From CAKVLS01 sp045638465 (lineage in GTDB: Bacteria; Bacillota; Clostridia; Christensenellales; UBA1242): DNA of 64,000 bases. The notes under the pieces are model-generated. The model was not told the origin of the DNA. It did not search any database and was given only the letters and a program-made list of their open reading frames with translations. The stretch is taken from positions 27,707 to 91,706 of the forward strand of contig JAZUBK010000020.1 of assembly GCA_045638465.1 (NCBI GenBank), read 5' to 3'. Both the position numbers and the translations under genes were made by a program. Below are positions 1 to 9,084 of the stretch, one piece after another (position 1 is the stretch's first letter; every line of letters begins with the position of its first letter).

Positions 1-891
1 ATGGGGGCTTTCCCGCTATCACAAAAAGATATTGTAGATAAAGTTGCGGAGATTTGTGATAAGGTGCTAGATAGTGAGGAGTTTTCTAAGCTTAAAGAAA
101 ATGGGGATAATATCCTATCTATAATCAGCATCAAAAAAGAAGCGGTGCGTATGTGCAAGGCAATAAACTATCAAATAGAAAGTTCTGAGTTTAGGCCTAT
201 ACTTACAGAAGCTCGTTTTGATAGCTCAAACACAATAAAAAGTGTAGAGATAATAGTAGATGATAAAAAGTTAAAAATAGTAGGAGCTATAGATAGGGTA
301 GATGCTTTTGATAAGTATTTTAGAATAATAGACTACAAAACAGGCAAGTGCGATAGCTCTTTAAAAGAACTTTACTTTGGTAAAAAGTTGCAACTATATG
401 TTTATCAACACGTAACTGAGCAAAGCCTAAAGTTAAAACCAGCAGGGGCGTATTATTTCCCTGTAAAAAATAGTTATAATAGTTTGGACGAAAGTGGAAA
501 TTATGCATATAAGCTAAAAGGTTATACTGATAGTAGTGATGATGTAATAATTGCTAGTGACAAAAACCTAAATGATAATTTGGACAGCGATATTATCAGT
601 GTATCTAAGAAAAAAGGCGGCGGATACTATGCAAAGAGCGAAGTGATGGAAAGCGGTGATATATTGGCCTTAGCGGAGTATGCGATGGAGGCTTTGAAAG
701 TTGCAACCTCTGAGATTTTGTCTGGAAACATCACTCCGACACCACTTGGTAAAAACGAGGAAGAGGGTTGTAAATATTGCCCATACAAAGGCATATGCCG
801 ATTTGACGAAAGTATAGGTGATAGAGTAAGAACCATGAGTGAAGCAATAGAGATAGAAACTATAAGGGGGAGTTTAGATGGCAAAGATTGA
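1..891 (+). CDS. addB: AddB, C-terminal part (ATP-dependent nuclease subunit B), truncated by window edge
   Basis: This is the 3' end of the AddB subunit of the AddAB helicase-nuclease, which resects double-strand breaks to start RecA-dependent repair. The visible 296 residues hold the RecB-type nuclease core, with GAIDRVD near residue 96 and IIDYKTG near residue 108 giving the catalytic Asp and Asp-Tyr-Lys. Near the end is CKYCPYKGIC (Cys 257, 260, 266), three of the four ligands of the AddB iron-sulfur staple; the fourth should lie upstream of the window. The ATG at base 1 is inside the gene and not a real start. The stop overlaps the addA start by 14 bases, so the two are translationally coupled. 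Confidence 0.93.
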   Translation: MGAFPLSQKDIVDKVAEICDKVLDSEEFSKLKENGDNILSIISIKKEAVRMCKAINYQIESSEFRPILTEARFDSSNTIKSVEIIVDDKKLKIVGAIDRVDAFDKYFRIIDYKTGKCDSSLKELYFGKKLQLYVYQHVTEQSLKLKPAGAYYFPVKNSYNSLDESGNYAYKLKGYTDSSDDVIIASDKNLNDNLDSDIISVSKKKGGGYYAKSEVMESGDILALAEYAMEALKVATSEILSGNITPTPLGKNEEEGCKYCPYKGICRFDESIGDRVRTMSEAIEIETIRGSLDGKD

Positions 892-3800
892 TTTTACAAA
901 ATCGCAACAAGATGTAATAGACCATAACGGCAATAACTTACTTGTTTTTGCTAGTGCTGGTAGCGGAAAAACTGCAGTAATTATTGAAAAAATTGCTCAA
1001 AGCATAATATCAGGCTCAACCACCTTAGACAAACTACTTGTAGTTACCTTTACAGAATCTGCAACCGCAGAAATGAAACAAAGACTTTATGATAAACTAA
1101 GTGAAAACATAGATAAGCCAAATATAAAAGATGAGATAGAAAAACTATCTCTTGCAGATATTTCAACCTTACATGGTTTTTGCCAAAGGTTAATCAAACA
1201 ATACTTTTTTGAACTAGATATAGAGCCTACTTTTTCTATCTTTAGTGATGAAGAAGCTAACTTTTATAAAATCAAGGCTATCGACTATCTTTTGAGAGAA
1301 AAGCAAGAGCAAGGAGCAGATAGTTTTATATCTTTGTGCGAAATGTTTTATAATAACAGAAGTCTTGTATCGCTAAAATCAAATGTTTTAGACTTTTATA
1401 ACTTTTTGCAATCCCTAGATAACAAAGACGAATATATGTCTATAACAGCAACTTCTTGTTATACAACCGACCTAAAAAAGAATAATGCTTGTAAGTTTGT
1501 TGTTGAGAGATTTTCAAAAGACTATTTATATTTCAAAACAGCTTTTGATTCTCTAAAAATAGTAAGCCAACAAGCTGGAGAAGAAAAGGTCACAAAAGCA
1601 ATAGAAGTTGTGACAGATGTTCTAACAAAAACTAAAATTAAAACTTTTGAAGAGATGTTTGAATACTTCAAAGTTTTAGACAAAATAAAAAGTCCGTTTG
1701 GGCTAAAAGTTCAAAGTGATATATTAAAGGAAGCCCGTAGTTTGTGGGCTGCATTAGGGGCTTTAATTGATGACTTTTTCAAGATATGTGGCGAAGATGA
1801 AGACATAACCAAAATTGCCGAAAATATCAAAGCATCAGAACCTGCAGTAAGAGAGTTTCTTTCTTTAGTTTCGGACTTTGAAAAAGAATATACAAAAATC
1901 AAAAAACAAAAAAAGGCACTTGACTTTGACGACTTAGAAAAGTATGCTTTGAAACTTTTAGAGAACGAAAAACTAAGAGAGTCTATACAAGAAAAATACG
2001 ATGTTTTGTACATAGATGAATACCAAGATATCAATAGTAAGCAAGAGAAGATTTTGTCTTATGTTACATCTGGTGACAATATGGTAATGGTCGGCGACCT
2101 AAAACAAAGTATTTATGGTTTCCGTAATAGTTCGCCAGAAATATTAATTTATAAAACTGCCCTTTACAAAAAAAGTGTCGGCGGAAAGTTAATCACCCTA
2201 AAAGAAAATTTCCGTAGTAATCCTATAATACTAGATTTCGTTAACAAAATATTCAATAGAGTAATGAAAGAAAACTTCGGTGGAATAGATTACAAAAAAG
2301 ACGGTGCTTTCAAAGGGGCTGCTAAATACAAAAAAGTAGATGATTACAAAGAAGTTTCAATAGACTTTATTAAATATAAAGATAGAGAAAAGAAAGAGAC
2401 TTACTTTGGCGATGTATATTCGGTAAAAAATGATAATCGATCAGCATATGTTCGCAGCGTAGCAAAAGTAGAGGCAAAGGTTATCGCTGAAAAAATCAAA
2501 AAGATGCTTGGCAAACCTTATTATGACGCCAAGAAAAAAGATTTCTTCCCGCTAGAGTATAAAAATTTTACTATACTATGTAGGAGCAAATCTTATATCA
2601 AAGAACTTGCTATGTATTTGCAAAAGTACGAAATACCATGTGTTTCAAAAACTTCTGATAATATATACAATAACCCTGATGTTTTGTTCTTGCTAAATAT
2701 CCTAAAGGTTGTAAATAATCCTCAAGACGATTTAGCTTTGGCATCAATTTTGTCTTCACCATTTTTTGGAATAAAATTTGATGACCTAGCCACAATCAAG
2801 AAAAATACAAATCAAGAATATTTTTATGATTGTGTAAAAGAATATTTGGATAATAATAAAAACGACCTTACTTGCAAATTAAATGAGGCTTATAGCCTTG
2901 TATATAAACTAAGAGAAATGAAAGATTTTTCTACTATATACGATTTGCTTATTTATGCAGATAGGGTTTTGGGTATTTTGAATTATTATTTGCTTTTGCC
3001 AGATGGTAGAGCAAAACATAAAGTATTACAAAACTTTATTGAGCAATTTAACTTTGTGCCATACAATAATGACATTAACGAATATCTAAATTATGTAGAT
3101 AGTTACCTAAAAGATACTGAGATTACTATGGTATCTCCTAGCGGTGATGATTGTGTACATATTGACACAATACACTCAAGCAAAGGTCTTGAGTATGAAG
3201 TTGTTTTTGTTGCTGGTTGTGGCAAACAATTTTCAAACATTACAACACGACAAGATATTTTGAGAGACAAAGATTTGGGCGTGGGAATCAACGCTTATGA
3301 TATCGACGAACATATCAAGTACAAAACTTTGACCAAACAAGCAATAATCGAAAAAGTAAGATTGCAAGAAAAGTTGGAAGAGAGTAGACTTTTATATGTT
3401 GCTCTAACACGCGCAAAAAATTCACTAAATATTATTTGTTCTTTTGATACAGATAATATAGAAGAATTAAGTGAGTATGCAATACGCAAATCTAATAAAT
3501 ATGCAAACTGGATTCTTGCGGCTTTTGAAAAACCGCTTATCGATAATATAAGAACTTGCGAAGAAGAAAAGACCTTTAACTATAATGACCACTATGAAGT
3601 AAATGTTCATTTGCCAGAAAAATTATTTGAGGTGGAAGAGCTTGTTAATGTAGAAGACGTACTGCTTTGTAGTGGAAGCAAAGTAACTGAGATAAAAGAA
3701 TATTTAGAGAAAGAATATCCTTACAAAGATAGTTTTTCTATCGCTCAAAAAAATACTGTAACTAGTCTTATGATGTTAGAGGCTGAAAGTAGTGAAAGTC

Positions 3801-4354
3801 TAAATCCAGCCCCAAGAAAATTTGGTACAGATGAGCACTCTGCAAAAGCTCTTATTGATTACGCACTGCTTGGAACAATTTATCATAAGATTTTGCAAGA
3901 GATAGATTTTGAAATTGATAGCGTAGAGAAGGTTGATGATTTTGTAAAATTGTGCAAAGAAAACGACAGTCAAAACGCTCCATATTATGATAAAGTAGAT
4001 TGCAAAAAAATATTTACCTGCATAAAAAATATTGCCCCTTTGATTAGAAATAAAGAGGTAGAAAAAGAAAAACAATTTATTGCATATTTGCCTCATAAAG
4101 ATATTATCGAAGGAAGCTTACTTGAGGATAAAGTATTATTGCAAGGTGTAATCGACCTAATGGTCGGAAATGGCGGAAATGTAGATATTATCGACTATAA
4201 AACAACTAGGGTGGAAAAACCCGAACAACTGGTCGAAAAATATTATGTTCAGATGAAATTGTATAAACTGGCAGTAGAACGTGCGGTCGGAAAAATGGTT
4301 AAAAATGTTTATATTTACTCTCTGCACTTAGACACTTTAATAAAAATAATTTAA
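878..4354 (+). CDS. addA: AddA, helicase-nuclease subunit A
   Basis: The 1158-residue protein is the UvrD/Rep-type (SF1A) motor and second nuclease of AddAB, close to the usual AddA length. The Walker A motif ASAGSGKT is at residues 25-32, and motif II DEYQD is at about 379-383. Motif III GDLKQSIYGF and motif VI LYVALTRAKN (about residue 838) are also present. The C-terminal nuclease shows GVIDLMV followed by DIIDYKTT near residue 1105. The ATG lies inside addB with GGGGGAG just upstream. An A/T-only hairpin followed by seven T spans the stop (4343-4366) and may be a weak terminator. Confidence 0.96.
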   Translation: MAKIDFTKSQQDVIDHNGNNLLVFASAGSGKTAVIIEKIAQSIISGSTTLDKLLVVTFTESATAEMKQRLYDKLSENIDKPNIKDEIEKLSLADISTLHGFCQRLIKQYFFELDIEPTFSIFSDEEANFYKIKAIDYLLREKQEQGADSFISLCEMFYNNRSLVSLKSNVLDFYNFLQSLDNKDEYMSITATSCYTTDLKKNNACKFVVERFSKDYLYFKTAFDSLKIVSQQAGEEKVTKAIEVVTDVLTKTKIKTFEEMFEYFKVLDKIKSPFGLKVQSDILKEARSLWAALGALIDDFFKICGEDEDITKIAENIKASEPAVREFLSLVSDFEKEYTKIKKQKKALDFDDLEKYALKLLENEKLRESIQEKYDVLYIDEYQDINSKQEKILSYVTSGDNMVMVGDLKQSIYGFRNSSPEILIYKTALYKKSVGGKLITLKENFRSNPIILDFVNKIFNRVMKENFGGIDYKKDGAFKGAAKYKKVDDYKEVSIDFIKYKDREKKETYFGDVYSVKNDNRSAYVRSVAKVEAKVIAEKIKKMLGKPYYDAKKKDFFPLEYKNFTILCRSKSYIKELAMYLQKYEIPCVSKTSDNIYNNPDVLFLLNILKVVNNPQDDLALASILSSPFFGIKFDDLATIKKNTNQEYFYDCVKEYLDNNKNDLTCKLNEAYSLVYKLREMKDFSTIYDLLIYADRVLGILNYYLLLPDGRAKHKVLQNFIEQFNFVPYNNDINEYLNYVDSYLKDTEITMVSPSGDDCVHIDTIHSSKGLEYEVVFVAGCGKQFSNITTRQDILRDKDLGVGINAYDIDEHIKYKTLTKQAIIEKVRLQEKLEESRLLYVALTRAKNSLNIICSFDTDNIEELSEYAIRKSNKYANWILAAFEKPLIDNIRTCEEEKTFNYNDHYEVNVHLPEKLFEVEELVNVEDVLLCSGSKVTEIKEYLEKEYPYKDSFSIAQKNTVTSLMMLEAESSESLNPAPRKFGTDEHSAKALIDYALLGTIYHKILQEIDFEIDSVEKVDDFVKLCKENDSQNAPYYDKVDCKKIFTCIKNIAPLIRNKEVEKEKQFIAYLPHKDIIEGSLLEDKVLLQGVIDLMVGNGGNVDIIDYKTTRVEKPEQLVEKYYVQMKLYKLAVERAVGKMVKNVYIYSLHLDTLIKII

Positions 4355-4382
4355 TTATTTTTTTAAAATGTCGCAAAATAAT

Positions 4383-4410
4383 TTGTAAATAAAAAAAAGT
4401 ATGTTATACT
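4383..4410 (+). promoter_or_regulatory. Promoter for the 4441 membrane protein
   Basis: TTGTAA at 4383-4388 and TATACT at 4405-4410 are separated by 16 bases and lie 30 bases upstream of the ATG. A TAGGAGAG ribosome binding site precedes the ATG. Confidence 0.6.
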
Positions 4411-4440
4411 AACTGCAGAAAATATTTTTAGGAGAGTATT

Positions 4441-6399
4441 ATGAACATATTTGATACAGTTGCAAATATTATCAGAAGTGCTGCTGACTTCTTAGGATTT
4501 CAATATTTGGCAATAATCATACTTGGCCTTATGCTACTTGCTATGCTTATCATGATCATGGGTATCCGCTCATCATATGAAAGCAAGATTTTGAAATCTA
4601 TTGATAGATTCAACAAGTACTTTTCAAGAAAGCCATTTATCACTGATGAGAACTTGGTAGAGTTTAACAGCAAAATGAAAGACGTACCAAAGACTCTTAG
4701 AACTCGTTGGCAAATGTATATGCTAAACAGAGATGATGCCCCAACAAAATATATCAACATTCATACTTGCGTAGAAAGACCACTTAGAACAAGTCTTATC
4801 GATAGAGACGTTCAAAACTTCTACTTGTTTGTTGGTTTACTTCTTGGTGTATCTTTACTATTTGGATTTGGTGCTGTAGACGGAACACTTACTGTTGGTG
4901 AGATTATGTACAGAGTAGGTCTTATCCCTGCAGTAACACTTTTGATTGGTGTTGTGTTTGCTTTGATTGTAAGAGCATGGAAAAATGCGTTACAAGCCGA
5001 CCTTTTTGAAAACTTCCATATTTTTGAACAGTCGTTGACTAGAGCAGTAACTACACTACCAGCTTATGTAGACTATGAAATTTTGTTCTCAAGAAAAGAA
5101 ATCAAAAATGGTATTCCGATTTTGCAACAATATCTTGAAAAGAGAGATTTGCAAGAACAACAAGAACTTGAAAAAGCAAGAGTTAATGCTGTAGAAGTTG
5201 AAACTTATAACTTTGAAGAACTTGGCATCAATGGTTCTTTGGTTTTGGATAGAGCGATGAAAGAGTGCGAAACATTTATTAGTAACCGTAGAAGACTTAC
5301 TATTGAATGTGGACAAATTCAATCAGAAAAAGATAGCTTTACTAAAAACTATGAAACTGCTGAAAAAGATTACCAAAGAAAACTTCAATCAAGTAGAGAA
5401 AACTTGGATAGTTTGAAACAACAACAAGAACAAGCAACAAACCGTATCGAAGGTAACTATATCAGAAAGCAAATTCAAGACGAAATCAAAAAGCAACAAC
5501 AAATTGAAAAAGATAGCGATGAAGCTGCTGCAAGATATAAAGAAGAGCAAGTTGCTCTTGACGAAAAGATCGCTCAAAGAAAAGCAGAGATCGAAGAAAA
5601 GAGAAAGTATGTTGAAACAGTTATGTTGTCAGAGTTCAAAAACTATGCTAACGTTATGTACAAAAAACTTATGGACGCAGCCGTAAAATCAAATGCTGCT
5701 AAACTTGAAAAGTTGTCTGTAGAAAACGAAGAGCTAAAAGAACTTCTTAAAACTTTCCAAACTAACAAGATTGACGTATTTACACTTATTGATAATATTG
5801 AAACAAAAGCTGAACAAAGTGTTGAGGACAAAGGTTTGTATGATACAGACGAAATCTCAATTCCTCAAAGGTTATATGATGAAAACGGTGAAGCTAGTGA
5901 AATCGTAGAAAAATCAGAATCTGGCCCTTCACTAGAAGAGATCCAAAAGGCTGAGCAATCAACTTATGTTTCAGAAAATAGCCAACCAGCTCCAGCACCA
6001 GCTGAGACTAGTGGAAACGAACTAGATGATATCCAAAAACAAATCGAGAAAGAAAGTGAAAACTTGTTCAAACAAAAACAAGAACTAAACGAAAGTATCG
6101 ATAACATATCAAAAATGGACGATGGTGACGATGACGAGGACGAGGGCCAAAAACCAGAAGCTGAAGAAGCCCCAGCACCTGCACCAAAACCAGCTCCAAA
6201 ACCTGCAGCTCCAAAACCAGCAGCTAAACCTGCTCCAAAACCTGCAGCACCAAAACCAGCGGCTCCAAAACCAGCAGCTAAACCTGCTGCACCAAAACCT
6301 GCAGCAAAACCAGCGGCTAAACCTGCTAAAAAATCTGGTGATGATATGGACGATATCAGCAACGAAATGGAAAACTTGCTAAACTCTCTAAATGATTAA
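4441..6399 (+). CDS. Three-pass membrane protein with long coiled coil and Lys/Pro/Ala-rich tail; function unknown
   Basis: I do not recognise this 652-residue protein as a named family. It has a membrane segment at about 20-42, a soluble stretch to about 124, a membrane hairpin at about 126-145 and 158-178, and a Gln/Glu/Lys-rich coiled coil at about 225-450. A low-complexity Lys-Pro-Ala linker (about 574-630) and a short acidic tail ending in MENLLNSLND follow. One segment, an 80-residue loop, two segments and then a tail is the order seen in ExbB/TolQ/MotA-type subunits, including ZorA with its long tail. No clear ExbB signature is visible and no ExbD/MotB partner is adjacent. It has its own promoter and is closed by a bidirectional terminator. 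The 55026-56834 protein has a related layout. Confidence 0.8.
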   Translation: MNIFDTVANIIRSAADFLGFQYLAIIILGLMLLAMLIMIMGIRSSYESKILKSIDRFNKYFSRKPFITDENLVEFNSKMKDVPKTLRTRWQMYMLNRDDAPTKYINIHTCVERPLRTSLIDRDVQNFYLFVGLLLGVSLLFGFGAVDGTLTVGEIMYRVGLIPAVTLLIGVVFALIVRAWKNALQADLFENFHIFEQSLTRAVTTLPAYVDYEILFSRKEIKNGIPILQQYLEKRDLQEQQELEKARVNAVEVETYNFEELGINGSLVLDRAMKECETFISNRRRLTIECGQIQSEKDSFTKNYETAEKDYQRKLQSSRENLDSLKQQQEQATNRIEGNYIRKQIQDEIKKQQQIEKDSDEAAARYKEEQVALDEKIAQRKAEIEEKRKYVETVMLSEFKNYANVMYKKLMDAAVKSNAAKLEKLSVENEELKELLKTFQTNKIDVFTLIDNIETKAEQSVEDKGLYDTDEISIPQRLYDENGEASEIVEKSESGPSLEEIQKAEQSTYVSENSQPAPAPAETSGNELDDIQKQIEKESENLFKQKQELNESIDNISKMDDGDDDEDEGQKPEAEEAPAPAPKPAPKPAAPKPAAKPAPKPAAPKPAAPKPAAKPAAPKPAAKPAAKPAKKSGDDMDDISNEMENLLNSLND

Positions 6400-6451
6400 T
6401 TATAACTGAGATTTTAGGTAACAGTTTTACTTTTGATTAAATAACAAATAA

Positions 6452-6484
6452 AAAGAGATAGTTTCTTAGGCTATCTCTTTTTTT
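6452..6484. terminator. Bidirectional terminator between convergent genes
   Basis: A perfect 10-bp stem (6452-6461 with 6471-6480, loop of 9) is followed by T-runs on both strands, serving the plus-strand gene ending at 6399 and the minus-strand gene ending at 6484. Confidence 0.9.
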
Positions 6485-7269
6485 TATTTCATTTTGCTAA
6501 AGACTGCAAGTTCTACTAGTTTATTATGAGATTTTGCTGCAAGTAAAATCTTTTCGGTAATTAGGCAATCTTTTTTTGCGATTATTTCGTTGTTTGTTCC
6601 GTATATTGTTTTTGCTAGTTTTCTGCCAAGCAAATAGTTTTGGCTAGTGATCATTCTTTGAGGTAAAGGATTTTCGCTTATTTTATAATTTTGTTTAGGT
6701 TTGAGATCTATATTGTCAAACTCAATTTTTGGTATTTTATCATCTATTATTTCGGGAACTTTAGGAAGTATTTTCACAAGGTCTAGTTGTGTTGGTTTTG
6801 GCATAACCTTTGGCTTATAGTTATCTTTACTATATTTTGCACCGCTTGAGTTAATAATAAGGTTATTTTCGCCAAAACTAATTATAGAACCAGGGGTGTA
6901 TTCTTGGTTTTCTACAATTATTTTTTCTATTTTGTAATTATTGCCTAATATCATATCTGAAACAACACCTAGTTTGTCGCCTTCTAGATTGTAAACTTCG
7001 TTGTTGATTTGATTATTATAGTTTATTTTTGTAGCAAACAAAGAAGGAAGCAAACCTTCGCTATTTTTAATAGTAATTGCGTTTTTGCCTATTTTGTAGA
7101 CTTTGCTTATAGATAGTATACACTCTTCGCCGTCTTCGTCTTCAAACAATATAAGGTCGGTGGCTTTTTTTAGCTTTTCGTCAAAACATATATTTTTTAC
7201 GGTGCCTTCAAGTTTGCCGTTGTATAAATTAATTACAGGTTTTGAAATAATCTCTGTTACGTTGTACAT
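6484..7269 (-). CDS. PRC-barrel domain protein
   Basis: The 261-residue protein begins with two PRC-barrel-like units (about residues 1-75 and 85-145). The repeated pattern is a glycine-containing beta turn (KLEGTVKNICF; KLGVVSDMILG) followed by strands. PRC barrels occur in ribosome-maturation proteins and in sporulation-linked small proteins of Firmicutes; which role applies here cannot be told. Residues 150-261 are a Lys/Pro/Ile-rich linker plus a short domain I do not recognise, with LGRKLAKTIYG and CLITEKILLAAKSHNK. The ATG has a strong TAGGAGGACAT site. The gene is transcribed away from the SPFH gene. Confidence 0.75.
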   Translation of the reverse strand: MYNVTEIISKPVINLYNGKLEGTVKNICFDEKLKKATDLILFEDEDGEECILSISKVYKIGKNAITIKNSEGLLPSLFATKINYNNQINNEVYNLEGDKLGVVSDMILGNNYKIEKIIVENQEYTPGSIISFGENNLIINSSGAKYSKDNYKPKVMPKPTQLDLVKILPKVPEIIDDKIPKIEFDNIDLKPKQNYKISENPLPQRMITSQNYLLGRKLAKTIYGTNNEIIAKKDCLITEKILLAAKSHNKLVELAVFSKMK

Positions 7270-7346
7270 ATGTCCTCCTAGATAATAAATGTATATGACG
7301 CCAAAAACTTTTTTAGTATTTTTTTGTGGTGTTTTTTTTGATAATA

Positions 7347-7355
7347 TGTTATGAT
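7347..7355 (+). promoter_or_regulatory. Probable extended -10 promoter for the SPFH gene
   Basis: TGTTATGAT (extended -10 form, hexamer TATGAT at 7350-7355) lies 27 bases before the ATG at 7383. No good -35 is visible, and the stretch upstream is T-rich. Confidence 0.45.
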
Positions 7356-7382
7356 TTAGATATATTTATAAAGGAGCTATCA

Positions 7383-8789
7383 ATGGGACTTTTTGGTGCG
7401 ATCAAAAATAAACTTACAGATACAATTACCTTAAATGATAGTCAAAAAGGCCTTTTGACAAGATACAAGCTAAAAAATGATTCGTTAAAAATTAATCAAG
7501 AAGTTGTTGTAAATGAAGATTTTGAGGTTGTTACTTGTTATTATGATCAGGTTTGTGATGTCTTGACTCCTGGTAAATATAAATTTAATGACGTACATAT
7601 GCCAAAACTTTATAAAAACGTCAAAGCAAAAAAGACAAAGAAAGGTTTTGAGACTCCAAAATCACTACCTGCAGATTTGTATTATGTAAGTAAAACAATG
7701 TTTGGTGGGCTGACATTTAAAACCCCATACCGCTTTAAAATGAGAAATGGTGCAAAACTTATCAAAGTAAAAGTGGCTGGAGAGTTTAATATAACAGTTG
7801 TTGATAGTTATAAGTTTTTGAACTCAATGCTTATGGATTATTCGACAATTAACTCAGATCAAGCAAAAAAAGAAATTGGTGCATATGTGGCGTATGCTAT
7901 TTTGAAATATTCACAAAAGAATATTCACAGTGCAAATGAGTTTAGTAATAACGATGCTGCTTTAATAGAACAAATGACTCAGGTTATCGAAAAGGAACTA
8001 AAATCTATAGGCCTTACAATGTCTGATTTCAAAATTACCGAGATTATACCGCCTATAGATGCAGAAAATATTGAGCCAGTAAAGAAAACTGACAAAACAC
8101 TTGATGACATTTTTAACACTATCTACAATGGTGAAAAGAAAGCTGAGGAAGAAACAGAGAAAAAAGAAGCCTCAGAAGTGTTTGTCGGACAAAAAACAAA
8201 TAGTGGTGAGGCGCAAATGTCAACTGCTAGTGTTATAAACCTTGGCTTTGGACCTTCAGGGCTGTCTGCAACCACTCAACCAAAGACAGAGGAGAGAAAC
8301 TCAACTGTAGATGAGTATGAAAAAGCGTCAAAATCGTTTAATGATGATTTAATGGCAAAGCGTCAACAAAATCTTGTCTTTTTAAATAGTGGAGCAGAGC
8401 AAAAGCCTCAAACCCTAGAGCAAAAAAGCGATGATATAAAGAAAGATGACATTATGCTAGGCCGAAATACTATTGGCACAATAGATACTTTGGGCAAGGT
8501 AGATATTGCAGATGATTTTGTCCAAGCGAATAGAAAGATAGAGTTAGAGGCTTTGAAGAAAAGCCTGGAAGAGCCTGAAAAAGAAATAAAAAGGCCAAAA
8601 GTTTTGAAAGAAGGTCAAGAGTCGAAGGTAGAAAAAACTTGTAGGTCTTGTGGGGCAAAATACACTATAAAAGATAAGTTTTGTCCAAAGTGTGGAAAGA
8701 GCACGTTATCTGTTAGGTATTGTAAGGCTTGTGGAGAGCCAAATGACGATACAGCGCTACTTTGCAAAACTTGTGGAAGTAGGTTATAA
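7383..8789 (+). CDS. SPFH-domain protein with C-terminal double zinc ribbon (YdjI/virion-core-protein type)
   Basis: The start is placed at ATG 7383 because AAAGGAGC precedes it; an earlier in-frame start at 7326 would sit inside the promoter. The 468-residue protein has an SPFH (stomatin/prohibitin-like) domain at about residues 20-235, including TMFGGLTFKTPYRFKMRNGA and an AYAILKYSQKNI helix. A low-complexity acidic linker of about 190 residues follows. The end has two zinc ribbons: CRSCG...CPKCG and CKACG...CKTCG. This architecture matches the YdjI-like family of Firmicutes, thought to work at the membrane, sometimes with phage-shock-type proteins. No such partners are next to it here. Confidence 0.85.
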   Translation: MGLFGAIKNKLTDTITLNDSQKGLLTRYKLKNDSLKINQEVVVNEDFEVVTCYYDQVCDVLTPGKYKFNDVHMPKLYKNVKAKKTKKGFETPKSLPADLYYVSKTMFGGLTFKTPYRFKMRNGAKLIKVKVAGEFNITVVDSYKFLNSMLMDYSTINSDQAKKEIGAYVAYAILKYSQKNIHSANEFSNNDAALIEQMTQVIEKELKSIGLTMSDFKITEIIPPIDAENIEPVKKTDKTLDDIFNTIYNGEKKAEEETEKKEASEVFVGQKTNSGEAQMSTASVINLGFGPSGLSATTQPKTEERNSTVDEYEKASKSFNDDLMAKRQQNLVFLNSGAEQKPQTLEQKSDDIKKDDIMLGRNTIGTIDTLGKVDIADDFVQANRKIELEALKKSLEEPEKEIKRPKVLKEGQESKVEKTCRSCGAKYTIKDKFCPKCGKSTLSVRYCKACGEPNDDTALLCKTCGSRL

Positions 8790-8832
8790 AATAAACAAAA
8801 AAACAAACAATAAATTTTAAGGAGAGATAATT

Positions 8833-9084
8833 ATGGTTAATAAAGATATGACAGTAGGAGAAATTTTGGGTAAATATTCTAACGCAAAAGAAATCTTGGG
8901 TGGGTTTGGACTTCATTGTTTTGGTTGTCCTATGAGCCAAATGGAAACAATTGAACAAGCTGCAGCAGCGCACGGCGTAGAACTTGATTTTATGCTAAAG
9001 AAACTAAATGAAGATTTAGAGGCTCAAGACAAAGCCCCTGCTAAAAAATCTTGCGGTTGCAAATCTAAAAAAGGCACTAAATAA
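8833..9084 (+). CDS. DUF1858 protein (hybrid-cluster-protein-associated redox disulfide type)
   Basis: The 83-residue protein matches the small DUF1858/TIGR03980 family, which carries a CxxC pair thought to be redox-active. MTVGEILGKYSNAKEIL leads into LHCFGCPMS, with Cys at residues 29 and 32. The helical C-terminal half is followed by a Lys-rich tail with CGCKSKKG, which may bind metal. Members often occur near hybrid-cluster proteins, but none is seen here. GGAGAG precedes the ATG. The TAA overlaps the next ATG (TAATG), which implies coupled translation. Confidence 0.85.
   Translation: MVNKDMTVGEILGKYSNAKEILGGFGLHCFGCPMSQMETIEQAAAAHGVELDFMLKKLNEDLEAQDKAPAKKSCGCKSKKGTK

Noticed and set aside
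5964..6330. DNA repeats in the KPA-coding region as a possible CRISPR or minisatellite
   Set aside because: The repeats are short, degenerate, in frame and explained by the Lys-Pro-Ala linker; no regular spacers exist.
5964..6362. Minus-strand 132-codon frame rich in Gly and Ala
   Set aside because: It is the mirror of the Lys/Pro/Ala repeat codons of the plus-strand gene and has no ribosome binding site or other coding signs.
7326..7382. Longer start for the SPFH protein giving a hydrophobic N terminus
   Set aside because: It would read through the promoter and ribosome binding site; ATG 7383 has AAAGGAGC in front.
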